Source: Polynucleobacter sp. (lineage in GTDB: Bacteria; Pseudomonadota; Gammaproteobacteria; Burkholderiales; Burkholderiaceae). From it: a stretch of DNA of 51,864 nucleotides. Positions 42,970 through 51,863 of this stretch are shown one piece after another. Position 1 is the first letter of the stretch. Every line of letters begins with the position of its first letter. The DNA is taken from positions 1 through 51,864 of the forward strand of contig JAEMSI010000010.1 in the NCBI GenBank assembly GCA_016462905.1. Reading direction: 5' to 3'. Both the position numbers and the translations under genes were made by a program. Below the pieces are notes generated by a model. The model was not told the origin of the DNA. It did not search any database and saw only the letters and a list, made by a program, of their open reading frames with translations.

Positions 42970-42990
42970 GGCAGGGTTATTTTCCCTGCC
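42970..42990 (+). terminator. Hairpin terminator after the cupin gene
   Basis: GGCAGGG and CCCTGCC form a 7-bp stem with loop TTATTTT, followed by ATTTTGG. It overlaps the 3' end of the converging crotonase gene. The U-tract is short, so efficiency is uncertain. Confidence 0.5.
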
Positions 42991-43768
42991 ATTTTGGCGG
43001 TTTACCCGCCAAAAATGCCTGAACACCTTCTTTGAAGTCTAAACTGCCATAACATTCGCTGGTTAAATCATCGCCGTTTGGCAGGCCATGATTAATTAGG
43101 CGAGCTAAAACATGTTTTGCCGATTTTTGTGTCAGCGGAGCAAGGGCGCTGAGTTTTCGGGCTAAATCGTTACTGAGTTGATCGAGCTCACTAGTAGCGA
43201 CGGTTTTATAAATATAGCCACTGGCCAGTAATTCACTAGCCGGAATAAATTCTGCCAATAAAAGCATGCGCCTCATGACGTTGTAGCCTAAATGTGCCAC
43301 CAGCCATGCCATATTCATGGGCGATACACAATTACCTAAGGTTTTGGCAATCGGCACTCCAAAACGTGCCTCTGGTGTGGCAATGCGAAAGTCACACGAG
43401 CTCGCTACGACTAATCCGCCCCCCACAGCCAAGCCCTCAATCACAGCAATGGTAGGAATGTTTAACATCTGCAAGGGTTTGAAGCAAGAATCAATAAATA
43501 CTTCGTATTCGACTCCATCTTGCCCATCGACAAAGCTCGTGAACTGAGCAATATCACTTCCTGAGACAAAGGATTTGCCGCCAACTCCGCGCAAAATAGC
43601 AACGCGAATTTCAGGTTTCTTGGCGATATCCAAACAAATATCGCGCAAACCTTCGTACATTCCCTTAGTCATTGCGTTATACGCCTGAGGGTGGTCGAAA
43701 TAAATAGAGGCCGTATTACCGTGAATTTCGCAGCGTATTTTTCCTGGGCTGGGTGTAGTCGTGCTCAT
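42977..43768 (-). CDS. Crotonase-fold (enoyl-CoA hydratase/isomerase family) protein
   Basis: A 263-residue crotonase. The oxyanion-hole segments are present (GKSFVSGSDI at 65-72 and GLAVGGG at 112-118). The two catalytic glutamates of enoyl-CoA hydratase are absent: V120 stands at the Glu144 position and I140 at the Glu164 position of the rat enzyme. Plain hydration is therefore unlikely; hydrolase, isomerase, decarboxylase or dehalogenase chemistry is possible. It overlaps the upstream CoA-transferase by 4 bases, and together they process an acid imported by the first gene's Bug receptor. Confidence 0.88.
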   Translation of the reverse strand: MSTTTPSPGKIRCEIHGNTASIYFDHPQAYNAMTKGMYEGLRDICLDIAKKPEIRVAILRGVGGKSFVSGSDIAQFTSFVDGQDGVEYEVFIDSCFKPLQMLNIPTIAVIEGLAVGGGLVVASSCDFRIATPEARFGVPIAKTLGNCVSPMNMAWLVAHLGYNVMRRMLLLAEFIPASELLASGYIYKTVATSELDQLSNDLARKLSALAPLTQKSAKHVLARLINHGLPNGDDLTSECYGSLDFKEGVQAFLAGKPPKWQGK

Positions 43769-44991
43769 GCAGCAAAAGCTCCTTGCTCTTTTAATTTTTC
43801 AATCTCAGTGGGTGAGTATCCTGCTTGCGTTAATACCTCTTCAGTATGCTCGCCTAACAAGGGGGGGTGGCGTGTTACCTCTTGAGGGGTTCCTTGCATT
43901 TTCACAGCAAAACCAATATTAGGAACTTTGCCCTCAATGGGATGATCAATTTCAATGCGCATTTGCCGATGTTTGCCATGTTCACTTGCAAAGGCTTGGG
44001 GATAATCCAGAATCGGTCCGGCAGGAATGCCAACGTCGAGCATGAGCTCAATCCATTCATCACAAGTTTTTTTAGCAAATGACTGTTCGAGTTCGGCAAT
44101 CATCCATGCACGATTACCTAGTCGTTTGGCAATCGTTTTGCAGCGCTCGTCTTGAAATAAATCATCGCGTTGCAAAATTTGGCACAATTTTTCCCATAAC
44201 TTGTTATTGGTAGCGCCCATCACGAAATAACCATCTTTTGCTTTGACCGCTTGATAGGGTGCCGTCATGCGGTTAGCAGTACCTAATGCCACTGGGTCAA
44301 CGCCTGTGCCCCAATATTCAGAGGTATCCCAAATTGAGAAAGCAAGTGCAGAATCAAATAAAGAAGCGTCAATGTATTGACCTTGCCCTGTATTTTTTGC
44401 CCCAATGTACGCTGAAAGGGCTGCGTAGGTAGCAAAGAGTGCGCAGCCAATATCCGCAACCGGAACCCCCGCCTTGACGGGTCGACCATCACCGTGGCCA
44501 GTAACGCTCATAATGCCCGACATAGCTTGTGCCATTAAATCAAAACCTGGACGTTCTGCCCAAGGGCCACTTTGACCAAATCCTGAAATGCTGACATAGA
44601 CCAAGGCCGGATTAATTTTGCTGAGCACTTCATAACTAAAACCAAGACGCTTCATAACGCCAGGCCGATAGTTTTCGACTAAGATATCGGCTTCTTCTAC
44701 TAATTTCAACAACACCGCTTTGCCTGCCTCAGTTTTTAAATTAATCGCAATGCTACGTTTATTGCGATTCATGTTTAAAAAGCCCATGCTGTCAGAGCCT
44801 TTCATTTTGAAGCCCATCGCACCTCGTGTTTGATCGCCACTAACTGGTGGCTCCACTTTGATGACATCGGCCCCCATATCCGCTAGGAGCATGCAGGAAT
44901 AGGGGCCTGCCATGACTTGGCTGACGTCGAGGACTTTCACTCCTACTAGTGGTAAGGGACGGATAGGTGAGTTGCTTGAATGCCGGGACAT
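43765..44991 (-). CDS. CaiB/BaiF-family (class III) CoA-transferase
   Basis: A 408-residue CoA-transferase with catalytic D180 in PVADIG and the N-terminal VSQVMAGPYSCMLLADMGAD pattern. It transfers CoA to an organic acid. Its ATG overlaps the Bug receptor stop by one base (TAATG) and its end overlaps the crotonase start by 4 bases, so the three genes form one tightly coupled operon. Distinct from the CoA-transferase at 34528, which is partnered by an HMGL-type lyase. Confidence 0.9.
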   Translation of the reverse strand: MSRHSSNSPIRPLPLVGVKVLDVSQVMAGPYSCMLLADMGADVIKVEPPVSGDQTRGAMGFKMKGSDSMGFLNMNRNKRSIAINLKTEAGKAVLLKLVEEADILVENYRPGVMKRLGFSYEVLSKINPALVYVSISGFGQSGPWAERPGFDLMAQAMSGIMSVTGHGDGRPVKAGVPVADIGCALFATYAALSAYIGAKNTGQGQYIDASLFDSALAFSIWDTSEYWGTGVDPVALGTANRMTAPYQAVKAKDGYFVMGATNNKLWEKLCQILQRDDLFQDERCKTIAKRLGNRAWMIAELEQSFAKKTCDEWIELMLDVGIPAGPILDYPQAFASEHGKHRQMRIEIDHPIEGKVPNIGFAVKMQGTPQEVTRHPPLLGEHTEEVLTQAGYSPTEIEKLKEQGAFAA

Positions 44992-45977
44992 TATTCTGCT
45001 TTGATATTGAGTTCTTTGACTAACTTGGCGTATTTATCGAGTTCTGTTTTTAAGAACGCATGAAAGGCTTCCGGAGTAGTTGGTCCGCCTGTTTGTAAAC
45101 CCTGCGCATCGAGCGAGGATTTATTTCTAGGGTCTGCCATGGCTGCTTTTACTGCCTTGTCAATTTGACTCACCATAGCCGGAGGCATTTCTTTTGGCCC
45201 CATCACAGAATACCAATTGGTAACATCAAAGCCTTTAATACCAACCTCATTGAAAGTAGGTACATCGGGTAATTGTGACAATCGTTTTGGGGTTGAAATC
45301 GCCAAGGCTTTTAATTTGCCACTTTTAATGTGCTCAAGTACAGGTGGCATGGTATCAAAATTCATTGTGATTTGCCCTGCCAATAAATCCACGATCGCTT
45401 GACCGCTTCCTTTGTAGGGAACATGATTTAAATCGATTCCTGCGATCTTAGAAAAAAGGGCGCCAGCCAAGTGCTGAGTGCTACCAATTCCCGAAGACCC
45501 ATAGGTGAGCATGCCAGGTTTGGTTTTGGCCAAGGCAATTAGTTCGGCCACCGAGTTTACGGGAACTGAGGGATGAACTACCAATACATTAGGAACATAG
45601 CCGATGTAAGTAATGGTGGTGAAATCGGTATAGGGGTTGTAAGGTACTTTATTCAAAACAAAAGGGGCGATGGCATTCGAGTTTGAATGCCCCATCAGCA
45701 AGCTGTAACCATCGGGGGCCGATCGAGCCACTAAATCAGCGCCAATGGTGCCTGCAGCACCTGCTTTATTTTCAACAATGATCGATTGCCCACCTAAAAC
45801 CTCTCCCATCTTGGGGCCAAGGGCGCGCGCCACAATATCGGTACCACCACCAGGAGCAAAGCCCACAATCAGTCGAATCGGTTTATCGGGGTATTTATTT
45901 TGAGCAACAGCCGTATTCATACTCAATAACGTCATTAAAAATATACCGAAATACGTGCGATATTGATTCAGCTTCAT
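44991..45977 (-). CDS. Bug/TctC-family periplasmic solute-binding protein
   Basis: A 328-residue receptor: signal peptide (about 1-25, TAVAQ), then YPDKPIRLIVGFAPGGGTD, NKAGAAGTIG and PDGYSLLMG. AGGAGA is the Shine-Dalgarno sequence. It leads an operon with a CoA-transferase and a crotonase, so the ligand is likely an acid that is then activated to its CoA ester. It is divergent from another Bug gene across 108 bases. Confidence 0.92.
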   Translation of the reverse strand: MKLNQYRTYFGIFLMTLLSMNTAVAQNKYPDKPIRLIVGFAPGGGTDIVARALGPKMGEVLGGQSIIVENKAGAAGTIGADLVARSAPDGYSLLMGHSNSNAIAPFVLNKVPYNPYTDFTTITYIGYVPNVLVVHPSVPVNSVAELIALAKTKPGMLTYGSSGIGSTQHLAGALFSKIAGIDLNHVPYKGSGQAIVDLLAGQITMNFDTMPPVLEHIKSGKLKALAISTPKRLSQLPDVPTFNEVGIKGFDVTNWYSVMGPKEMPPAMVSQIDKAVKAAMADPRNKSSLDAQGLQTGGPTTPEAFHAFLKTELDKYAKLVKELNIKAE

Positions 45978-46085
45978 AGCTTCTCCTAAGTACTCTGGGG
46001 GGATTGGTTCAATTCATCTCTGAAGGACTCATTCTAAACTTAAATGAAGGGGTATTAATGAGCATGCTTCCTTTAGAATGGGGCG

Positions 46086-47069
46086 ATGCGTTTTTTACTG
46101 CCTATTTCTGCTTGGATATTAGTAACTTGTCTAGCGACGCTGTATTCCTCTGAATCGACTGCGCAAAAAGGATGGCCAAGCGAGGCAATTCGGATTGTTG
46201 TGCCATTTACACCCGGCGGGGCACCAGATACCCTCGCTCGAGTCTTAGCGGAAGATTGGCAACGTCATCTCAAAGTAGCTGTCCTAGTTGAAAATCGTCC
46301 TGGCTATGGCGGTAATATTGCTGCCGAGTTCGTCGCTAAAGCAAAACCCGATGGCTATACTTTGCTAATTGGTACCGTTGGTATACATGCGATTAATGGA
46401 GCTCTGTATCCCAAATTAAATTTTGATCCGATTCGTGATTTCACACCAATTTGTTTTTTGGCCAGCACACCTAATGTATTGGTAGTTAGTAAAAAAAGTG
46501 GCTTTCAATCATTGAGTGAATTAATTGCCTATGCAAAAGCTCACCCAAACCAATTAAGTTTTGGTTCATCAGGTTCGGGAACTTCCTTGCATATGTCAGG
46601 TGAACTATTGCAAGAGATGGCGGGCATTAAAATGCGTCATATTCCCTATAAAGGTCGCGCTCAATCAATCCCCGATTTAATCAGCGGACGCATCCCTGTG
46701 TTGTTTGATAATTTGGCATCCTCTTTACCTTTGATACAAGCGCAAGAAATTCGTGCTTTAGGAATAACGACATTAAAACGCTCGCCTGTAGCACCCGAGA
46801 TTCCGACTTTAGCGGAAGAGGGCTTGCCAGGGTTTGAGGCAGTATCTTGGTTTTCCTTAATGGCACCCGCTCACTTGCCAAAAGAAATTGAGCAACAGTT
46901 AAATCAACTGGCGCTGCAAACATTATCAAACCCAGAGATTAAAACCAAGTTATTTAATGGCGCTTTAATAACCAATCCAGGGTCCTCAGAGGCTCTTGAA
47001 ATATGGATTGCACGTGAATCCATTAAGTGGCGCAAATTGGTTGAAAAATCAGGCGCCAAACTCGACTAA
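46086..47069 (+). CDS. Bug/TctC-family periplasmic solute-binding protein
   Basis: A 327-residue receptor with signal peptide (about 1-26, SESTAQ) and Bug motifs WPSEAIRIVVPFTPGGAPD, NRPGYGGNIA and KPDGYTLLIG. It stands alone on the plus strand, divergent from the Bug-CoA-transferase operon and convergent with a MATE gene. The divergent pair shares a 108-base promoter region, which may respond to one regulator. It is more like the receptor at 9797 (shared PYKG and PVLFDN segments) than its neighbour. Confidence 0.9.
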   Translation: MRFLLPISAWILVTCLATLYSSESTAQKGWPSEAIRIVVPFTPGGAPDTLARVLAEDWQRHLKVAVLVENRPGYGGNIAAEFVAKAKPDGYTLLIGTVGIHAINGALYPKLNFDPIRDFTPICFLASTPNVLVVSKKSGFQSLSELIAYAKAHPNQLSFGSSGSGTSLHMSGELLQEMAGIKMRHIPYKGRAQSIPDLISGRIPVLFDNLASSLPLIQAQEIRALGITTLKRSPVAPEIPTLAEEGLPGFEAVSWFSLMAPAHLPKEIEQQLNQLALQTLSNPEIKTKLFNGALITNPGSSEALEIWIARESIKWRKLVEKSGAKLD

Positions 47070-47078
47070 ATTTTCTAT

Positions 47079-48470
47079 TTACAGATCGACCCGAGGGTTG
47101 GTTTTTTCAAAGCGTTCTGCGGTCCGTCGAAACAGCCATAACAATAAAAAAGCAGCGATTGCTAAGCTCATACTATTAGCTGCCCAGAAGCCATTGACAC
47201 CTTGTAAAAAGGCGGGCGTGTTACCCCACAGATTAAATCCAAGCAGATAACCACCACCTAAGCCAACACACCATAAAGATCCTGCGTAAACCACCATCGG
47301 TAAAAACGAAATTCGATAAGCGCGCAAAATAAATGCAGCAACTACTTGCAAGGAGTCAAAGATTTGATAGAAGGCAATAAATAAAAAGAGGGGGGCTGCT
47401 AATAGCTTCACTTCATTGGGTGGGTCATACATATTTAATAAGGGATAACGGAAAACCCAAACCAACAAACCAATTGCAATGCAAATTGAACTGGTAAAGA
47501 AGACCGAAGACCAGCCAATTTCTTCAGCGCGATATTGTTTTCCCGCACCAATCGATTGTGCAACCAACGTCATGGTGGCAATCGAGAGCGAGAGTGGCAC
47601 CATATAAATCACAGTCCCAAGGTTCGCAACGATTTGATGGCTTGCTAGGGTGACATTTCCTAAACGAGCAATAAATAAAGACATAAAGGTAAACGAAGTG
47701 ACTTCAATTAAATAGCTCAATCCAATGGGTGCTCCTAATTTAAAAATCGTCCAAATACGCTGCAGATTGGGCGGGCTAAATTGGGAAAAAAGTGCAAATG
47801 GTTTATAGAAGCGATCGATGCATACAAATCCAAGGGTAATGAATAGCCAAAGCCAGCTAATGATTACAGTAGCCACTGCACATCCTGGCCCACCCATAGC
47901 GGGGATCCCAAAGCCACCATAGATGAATAGCGCATTTAGGGGAAACTTTAAGCCAAGGCCGATAATTTGGATGATGGTAATCACGGTGGGGCGAGAAACA
48001 GCGTTATGAAATGCCATCAGAACCCGCATTGCCATACTGGCTGGTAAACCTAAAACTAAAATTTCAAGATAGAGGCGCGCTTTATTTTCAACCGCCAAGT
48101 TTGCTTGGCTCAGTTGAATTAATAAATCAGCGTTATATAAAATGAGAGAGCCTAGAATGGTCAGAAGAACTGCTAACCAAGTCGATTGTCTGACTTCTTC
48201 GCCAATTTCCCCATGGCGTTGAGCGCCAAATAATTGCCCAGCAATCGGGGTTAAAGCCGATATTACGCCGGTAAGGCCAACATACACACTAATATAAATT
48301 GCTGAGGCCATCGCTAAGGCGGCCAAGTCTTCGGTGGAATAGCGCGCGGTCATTGCGGTATCTAAAACGCCAAATGCAATTACAGCTAATTGACCAACTA
48401 AAATGGGCCCTGCTAGTTTAATCAGCTCTGGAATATCGTCGCGTAAGCGCGAAAGGCGAAAAAAAATCAT
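47079..48470 (-). CDS. MATE-family multidrug efflux transporter
   Basis: A 463-residue protein with about twelve hydrophobic helices in two MatE halves; the first half opens ELIKLAGPILVGQLAVIAFG and carries the conserved PIAGQLFGAQR segment. NorM-type members export cationic drugs or metabolites using Na+ or H+. It follows a TPP enzyme gene in the same direction 27 bases later, so it may belong to that transcript and export a related compound. Confidence 0.9.
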   Translation of the reverse strand: MIFFRLSRLRDDIPELIKLAGPILVGQLAVIAFGVLDTAMTARYSTEDLAALAMASAIYISVYVGLTGVISALTPIAGQLFGAQRHGEIGEEVRQSTWLAVLLTILGSLILYNADLLIQLSQANLAVENKARLYLEILVLGLPASMAMRVLMAFHNAVSRPTVITIIQIIGLGLKFPLNALFIYGGFGIPAMGGPGCAVATVIISWLWLFITLGFVCIDRFYKPFALFSQFSPPNLQRIWTIFKLGAPIGLSYLIEVTSFTFMSLFIARLGNVTLASHQIVANLGTVIYMVPLSLSIATMTLVAQSIGAGKQYRAEEIGWSSVFFTSSICIAIGLLVWVFRYPLLNMYDPPNEVKLLAAPLFLFIAFYQIFDSLQVVAAFILRAYRISFLPMVVYAGSLWCVGLGGGYLLGFNLWGNTPAFLQGVNGFWAANSMSLAIAAFLLLWLFRRTAERFEKTNPRVDL

Positions 48471-48497
48471 GTGGGTATTACGAAGTAATTGCTCAGA

Positions 48498-50195
48498 TTA
48501 ACCCATCCATTGACTAACAGGCGCTGCTGCATCTTGAAGGGGTTGGGTAATAATATCGACCAAAGCAGGTGAGTTACTTTCTATAGCTAATTTAAGAACG
48601 CTATCGAGTTGCTGAGGGTCTTCGACTCGCCAAGATGGAATGCCATACGCCGCGGCTACCTTAGCATGATCGGTACGATCAAAATCAACCGAGAAGTAGC
48701 GTTTGTCGTAACCCGATTTTTGACTGGCTTTAATCCAACCATAAACTGAATTTGAAATGACCAGCATCAGAATGGGTAGTTTTCGTCGAGCGATCGTTTC
48801 TAATTCGCCGACTGTAAAGCCAAAGCTGCCATCTCCCATCACCGCAACGCATTTTAAATTCGGGCGACCGATTGCTGCGCCAATAGCGGCCGACATTGCA
48901 AAACCAAGTGCCCCATGGGCGCGATTGGTAATGAAATGGCGTCCAGAAATCTCAGATAAGAAATACGCAGAAAAATAGGGGCAGGGTGTTCCAGGGTCGG
49001 CGCAGACGATGGCATCTTTAGGCAGCAAGCGGTTGAGAGAATGGACAATTCGCTCGGGCAATATCGGAACAGCATTGGACAGCGCTAACTTTAAAAAGGG
49101 GGTCATTTTTTCTTCTTTGGCAAGCCGACAGATTTCTTTGCCATTTACAGTACTGCTAGGCCGTTTTGAAAATTGTTCATCAATTAATTGATTCATCGCA
49201 TCGAGCGTTAGTTTTGCATCGCCCACCAGAGCCACTTCCGTTTTATAGTTAACGCCAATAGTTTGTGCATCGATATCCAAATGAATAATGGGTGTGGTGC
49301 GATTTGGAAAACGCCAATGTTCAGTAGTGGTAGAGCCTGCACGGCAGGATATAAAAAACACTAAGTCAGCTTGGGCTACTACATTACGGGTCGCCAACAC
49401 ACCACCATTTGAGCCAACGACTCCAGCATTTAAAGGGTGTGTGCCCGCTAAACTGCCTTGACCACTCACCGTAGTACACACTGGAATGTTTAATTTTTCG
49501 ACTAGTTTTTCTAAAGCCAATTCAGCGCCTGAAATTACAACGCCCCCACCGCAGATGATGATTGGCGACTTTGCTTTTAAAAGTAAGGTCACAGCCTTTT
49601 GTATATCGCTATCATTGGCAATATAGCGTTGTGCTGGATAGGTTTCATGCCCAGGCTGAACCCACATCTCGGATTCTGGCACGAGGTTTTTTTGTACATC
49701 ATGCGGTAGGCAGATATGCGTTGTACCTGGTCTACCAGTGGTCATTTCTCTAAATGCAGTGCGTACAGCAGCAGGAATTTGCTCGGCTAAATCAATCGTC
49801 GTGTTCCATTTGGTTAATGGTTGGTATAAAGCCTGTTGATTGAGTTCGGTAAGTGGAAATTTTCCACGTGAGGTAACGGGTACATCGGAAGTAATTCCTA
49901 AAATCGGAATCGAGGATTCATTTGCCTCAACAAAGGCAGGTAATAGATACGTTGCACCACCACCACTAGGACCTTCACAAACACCTATTCGCTTGGTAAC
50001 ACGCGCATACGCATCGGCCATATAACCCGCATGACGTTCATCGCGGGTCAGTACGTGGTCGATTCCATGATCAAGGCGCTGAAGAGCATCGTAAAAGGGG
50101 AGGCTGGTATCGCCGCATAGACCAAAAATGTGTTTAACCCCATAGTGTTGCAACATCCACACCAAGGCCTCAGCGCCATTCAGTTTTTCAGCCAT
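48498..50195 (-). CDS. Thiamine-pyrophosphate enzyme, acetolactate synthase-like
   Basis: A 565-residue TPP enzyme with the three usual domains. The catalytic Glu is E53 in RDERHAGYMADAYAR, and the TPP/Mg motif is GDGSFGF, ending at the Asn in LVISNS. The family includes acetolactate synthase, oxalyl-CoA decarboxylase, sulfoacetaldehyde acetyltransferase and benzoylformate decarboxylase. No ilvN-type regulatory subunit follows. Preceded by a Bug receptor and a VOC gene, it likely decarboxylates or carboligates an imported oxo acid; substrate unknown. Confidence 0.88.
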   Translation of the reverse strand: MAEKLNGAEALVWMLQHYGVKHIFGLCGDTSLPFYDALQRLDHGIDHVLTRDERHAGYMADAYARVTKRIGVCEGPSGGGATYLLPAFVEANESSIPILGITSDVPVTSRGKFPLTELNQQALYQPLTKWNTTIDLAEQIPAAVRTAFREMTTGRPGTTHICLPHDVQKNLVPESEMWVQPGHETYPAQRYIANDSDIQKAVTLLLKAKSPIIICGGGVVISGAELALEKLVEKLNIPVCTTVSGQGSLAGTHPLNAGVVGSNGGVLATRNVVAQADLVFFISCRAGSTTTEHWRFPNRTTPIIHLDIDAQTIGVNYKTEVALVGDAKLTLDAMNQLIDEQFSKRPSSTVNGKEICRLAKEEKMTPFLKLALSNAVPILPERIVHSLNRLLPKDAIVCADPGTPCPYFSAYFLSEISGRHFITNRAHGALGFAMSAAIGAAIGRPNLKCVAVMGDGSFGFTVGELETIARRKLPILMLVISNSVYGWIKASQKSGYDKRYFSVDFDRTDHAKVAAAYGIPSWRVEDPQQLDSVLKLAIESNSPALVDIITQPLQDAAAPVSQWMG

Positions 50196-50199
50196 TAAT

Positions 50200-51192
50200 T
50201 TATTCTTCTAACTTCAATTTAGTAGTTTGAACAAATTTATTCCAACGTTCATACTCTTGTTTAGTGTAGCGATCTGCCGAAGGCCCATCTCCGGCAATGA
50301 CTTCGAAACCGCCTTGGGTTAATTTCGCCTTTACTTCAGGATCATTTAAGACGGCTTGAAAATCGGCGGTCAGTTTGGTAATGACATTGGCAGGTGTGCC
50401 AGTAGGAGCAAACACACCAATCCAGGAGTAAGCTTCAAACCCTGGAAAGCCAGACTCGGCAACCGTAGGGGTATTAGGTAAATCGGCTAAGCGCCGCGAT
50501 CCTGTTACCGCCAAGGGTTTCATTTTATCTGCGGCAATTTGACCTTTTACGGCAGCATAGCTGAGTAGAGTAAGACTAGCTGTATTGCCAACCACAGCGG
50601 CAATCGCAGGACCGCCACCACCGTAAGGCACATGCAAAACATCAACACCAGCACGCCGTTTTAAATCTTCCATCACCAAATGGTTTAACGATCCAATGCC
50701 AGTGGACGCATAGCTAAAAGAGGGGTTCTTTTTGGCCGCCTCTAAAAAAGCTGCCAGATTATTTCCAGGCACTGATGGATTTGCCGCAATCACTAAGGGG
50801 AATCGAACTAGAACACTAACTCCAATAAAATCCTTAAAAGTATCGTAAGGCAATTTTTTAACAATCGGATTAATTGCGTGATTATCGAAACTGACCAACA
50901 AGGTATTTCCATCGGCAGGGGCGCGGGCAACAAATTGAGTCGCAATTTGACTCGCTGCGCCAGGTTTATTTTCGACTACTACGGGGCGACCGATGCGTTC
51001 AGCTAACTTAGTTTGAATCGCGCGCGCTGTAATATCAGTGCTTCCTCCGGGGGGAAAAGGAATGACGAGCACCAACGATTTGTCGCTTTGGGCAAAACTC
51101 AAAGTTGCGCTTCCAAGGCTAATCAAAAGAGAGCCCATCAAAGCTAAGCTCAACCCAATTTTTTTGTTGAAGTTTATTTTTAATTTCATCAT
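50200..51192 (-). CDS. Bug/TctC-family periplasmic solute-binding protein
   Basis: A 330-residue receptor with signal peptide (about 1-34, TLSFAQS) and Bug motifs LVLVIPFPPGGSTD and NKPGAASQIA. The start is ATGATG; its first ATG overlaps the VOC stop (ATGA), with GGAG upstream. It leads into the TPP enzyme 4 bases later. Ligand is probably the substrate of that enzyme, an oxo acid. Confidence 0.92.
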   Translation of the reverse strand: MMKLKINFNKKIGLSLALMGSLLISLGSATLSFAQSDKSLVLVIPFPPGGSTDITARAIQTKLAERIGRPVVVENKPGAASQIATQFVARAPADGNTLLVSFDNHAINPIVKKLPYDTFKDFIGVSVLVRFPLVIAANPSVPGNNLAAFLEAAKKNPSFSYASTGIGSLNHLVMEDLKRRAGVDVLHVPYGGGGPAIAAVVGNTASLTLLSYAAVKGQIAADKMKPLAVTGSRRLADLPNTPTVAESGFPGFEAYSWIGVFAPTGTPANVITKLTADFQAVLNDPEVKAKLTQGGFEVIAGDGPSADRYTKQEYERWNKFVQTTKLKLEE

Positions 51193-51863
51193 GAGACTCC
51201 AGTAAGCAATTTAATTTCATTTTGGTGAATCGAAATCAAATCATTTTTTGCTTGAATATCGACTAAGTTTATCTGAGGTAAGGTAGAGTGAGTAGAGAGT
51301 TTAAACCGAAGCATGGTATTTCGTAGGGGTAAATAGCAAATGTCATTTTCTGTGTGATGAACAGCATCTAAGCCTAACAGATCTTCAAATACTTTTACTA
51401 CCGCTTCTGGCGGATGTGAGGTGGGGCAATTGATTTCAATGGCATGAATTGATTGGGCTCGATTGGTATGAGTCATATAGAGAGGATTCCAAACTGCCTC
51501 GGGTGTTAAATGTTCGCAGAAGTAAATGCGCAGACCAGCGATGGGTTGCCGACTAAAGCGGACCGTTTTAAATCGAGCCATTTGCTCGAGACCATTTGTT
51601 TTGGCGGGACGACTTAAATCTTGAACGGGGTTGACTGGGTAGCCAGCCTTTAATAAGCGCTGATAAGTGGCATCAGCATGATTGGTTTGAAACACCAACG
51701 CATCTAAGCCAATTGGCAAATCGGCGATTTCTTTTCTGCTGGGAGTAGTATTTTTCTCCCACCCTAGAAGTTCGATATAGCTACTATCTAAAATAATGAG
51801 TTGATTGATTGAACCTAAATTATGTTTTGCTGGTTCGGTTAGCGTGAAGTGACGTTGTTCAAA
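51189..51863 (-). CDS. VOC/glyoxalase-like protein (5'-partial)
   Basis: The reading frame stays open to the right edge: codons before the TTG at 51719 encode KHNLGSINQLIILDSSYIEL and more, which is the normal first module of a two-module glyoxalase-like (Glyoxalase_3 type) domain. The true start therefore lies outside and the TTG is internal Leu. 224 residues are visible. The second module holds HAIEINCPT and CYLPLRNT. It overlaps the Bug start by 4 bases, so it opens, or belongs near the head of, the VOC-Bug-TPP-MATE operon. Enzymatic role unknown. Confidence 0.85.
   Translation of the reverse strand, partial: FEQRHFTLTEPAKHNLGSINQLIILDSSYIELLGWEKNTTPSRKEIADLPIGLDALVFQTNHADATYQRLLKAGYPVNPVQDLSRPAKTNGLEQMARFKTVRFSRQPIAGLRIYFCEHLTPEAVWNPLYMTHTNRAQSIHAIEINCPTSHPPEAVVKVFEDLLGLDAVHHTENDICYLPLRNTMLRFKLSTHSTLPQINLVDIQAKNDLISIHQNEIKLLTGVS

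Noticed and set aside
51189..51719. TTG at 51719 as the start of the VOC gene
   Set aside because: In-frame sequence continues to the right edge and encodes the first module of the glyoxalase-like fold.
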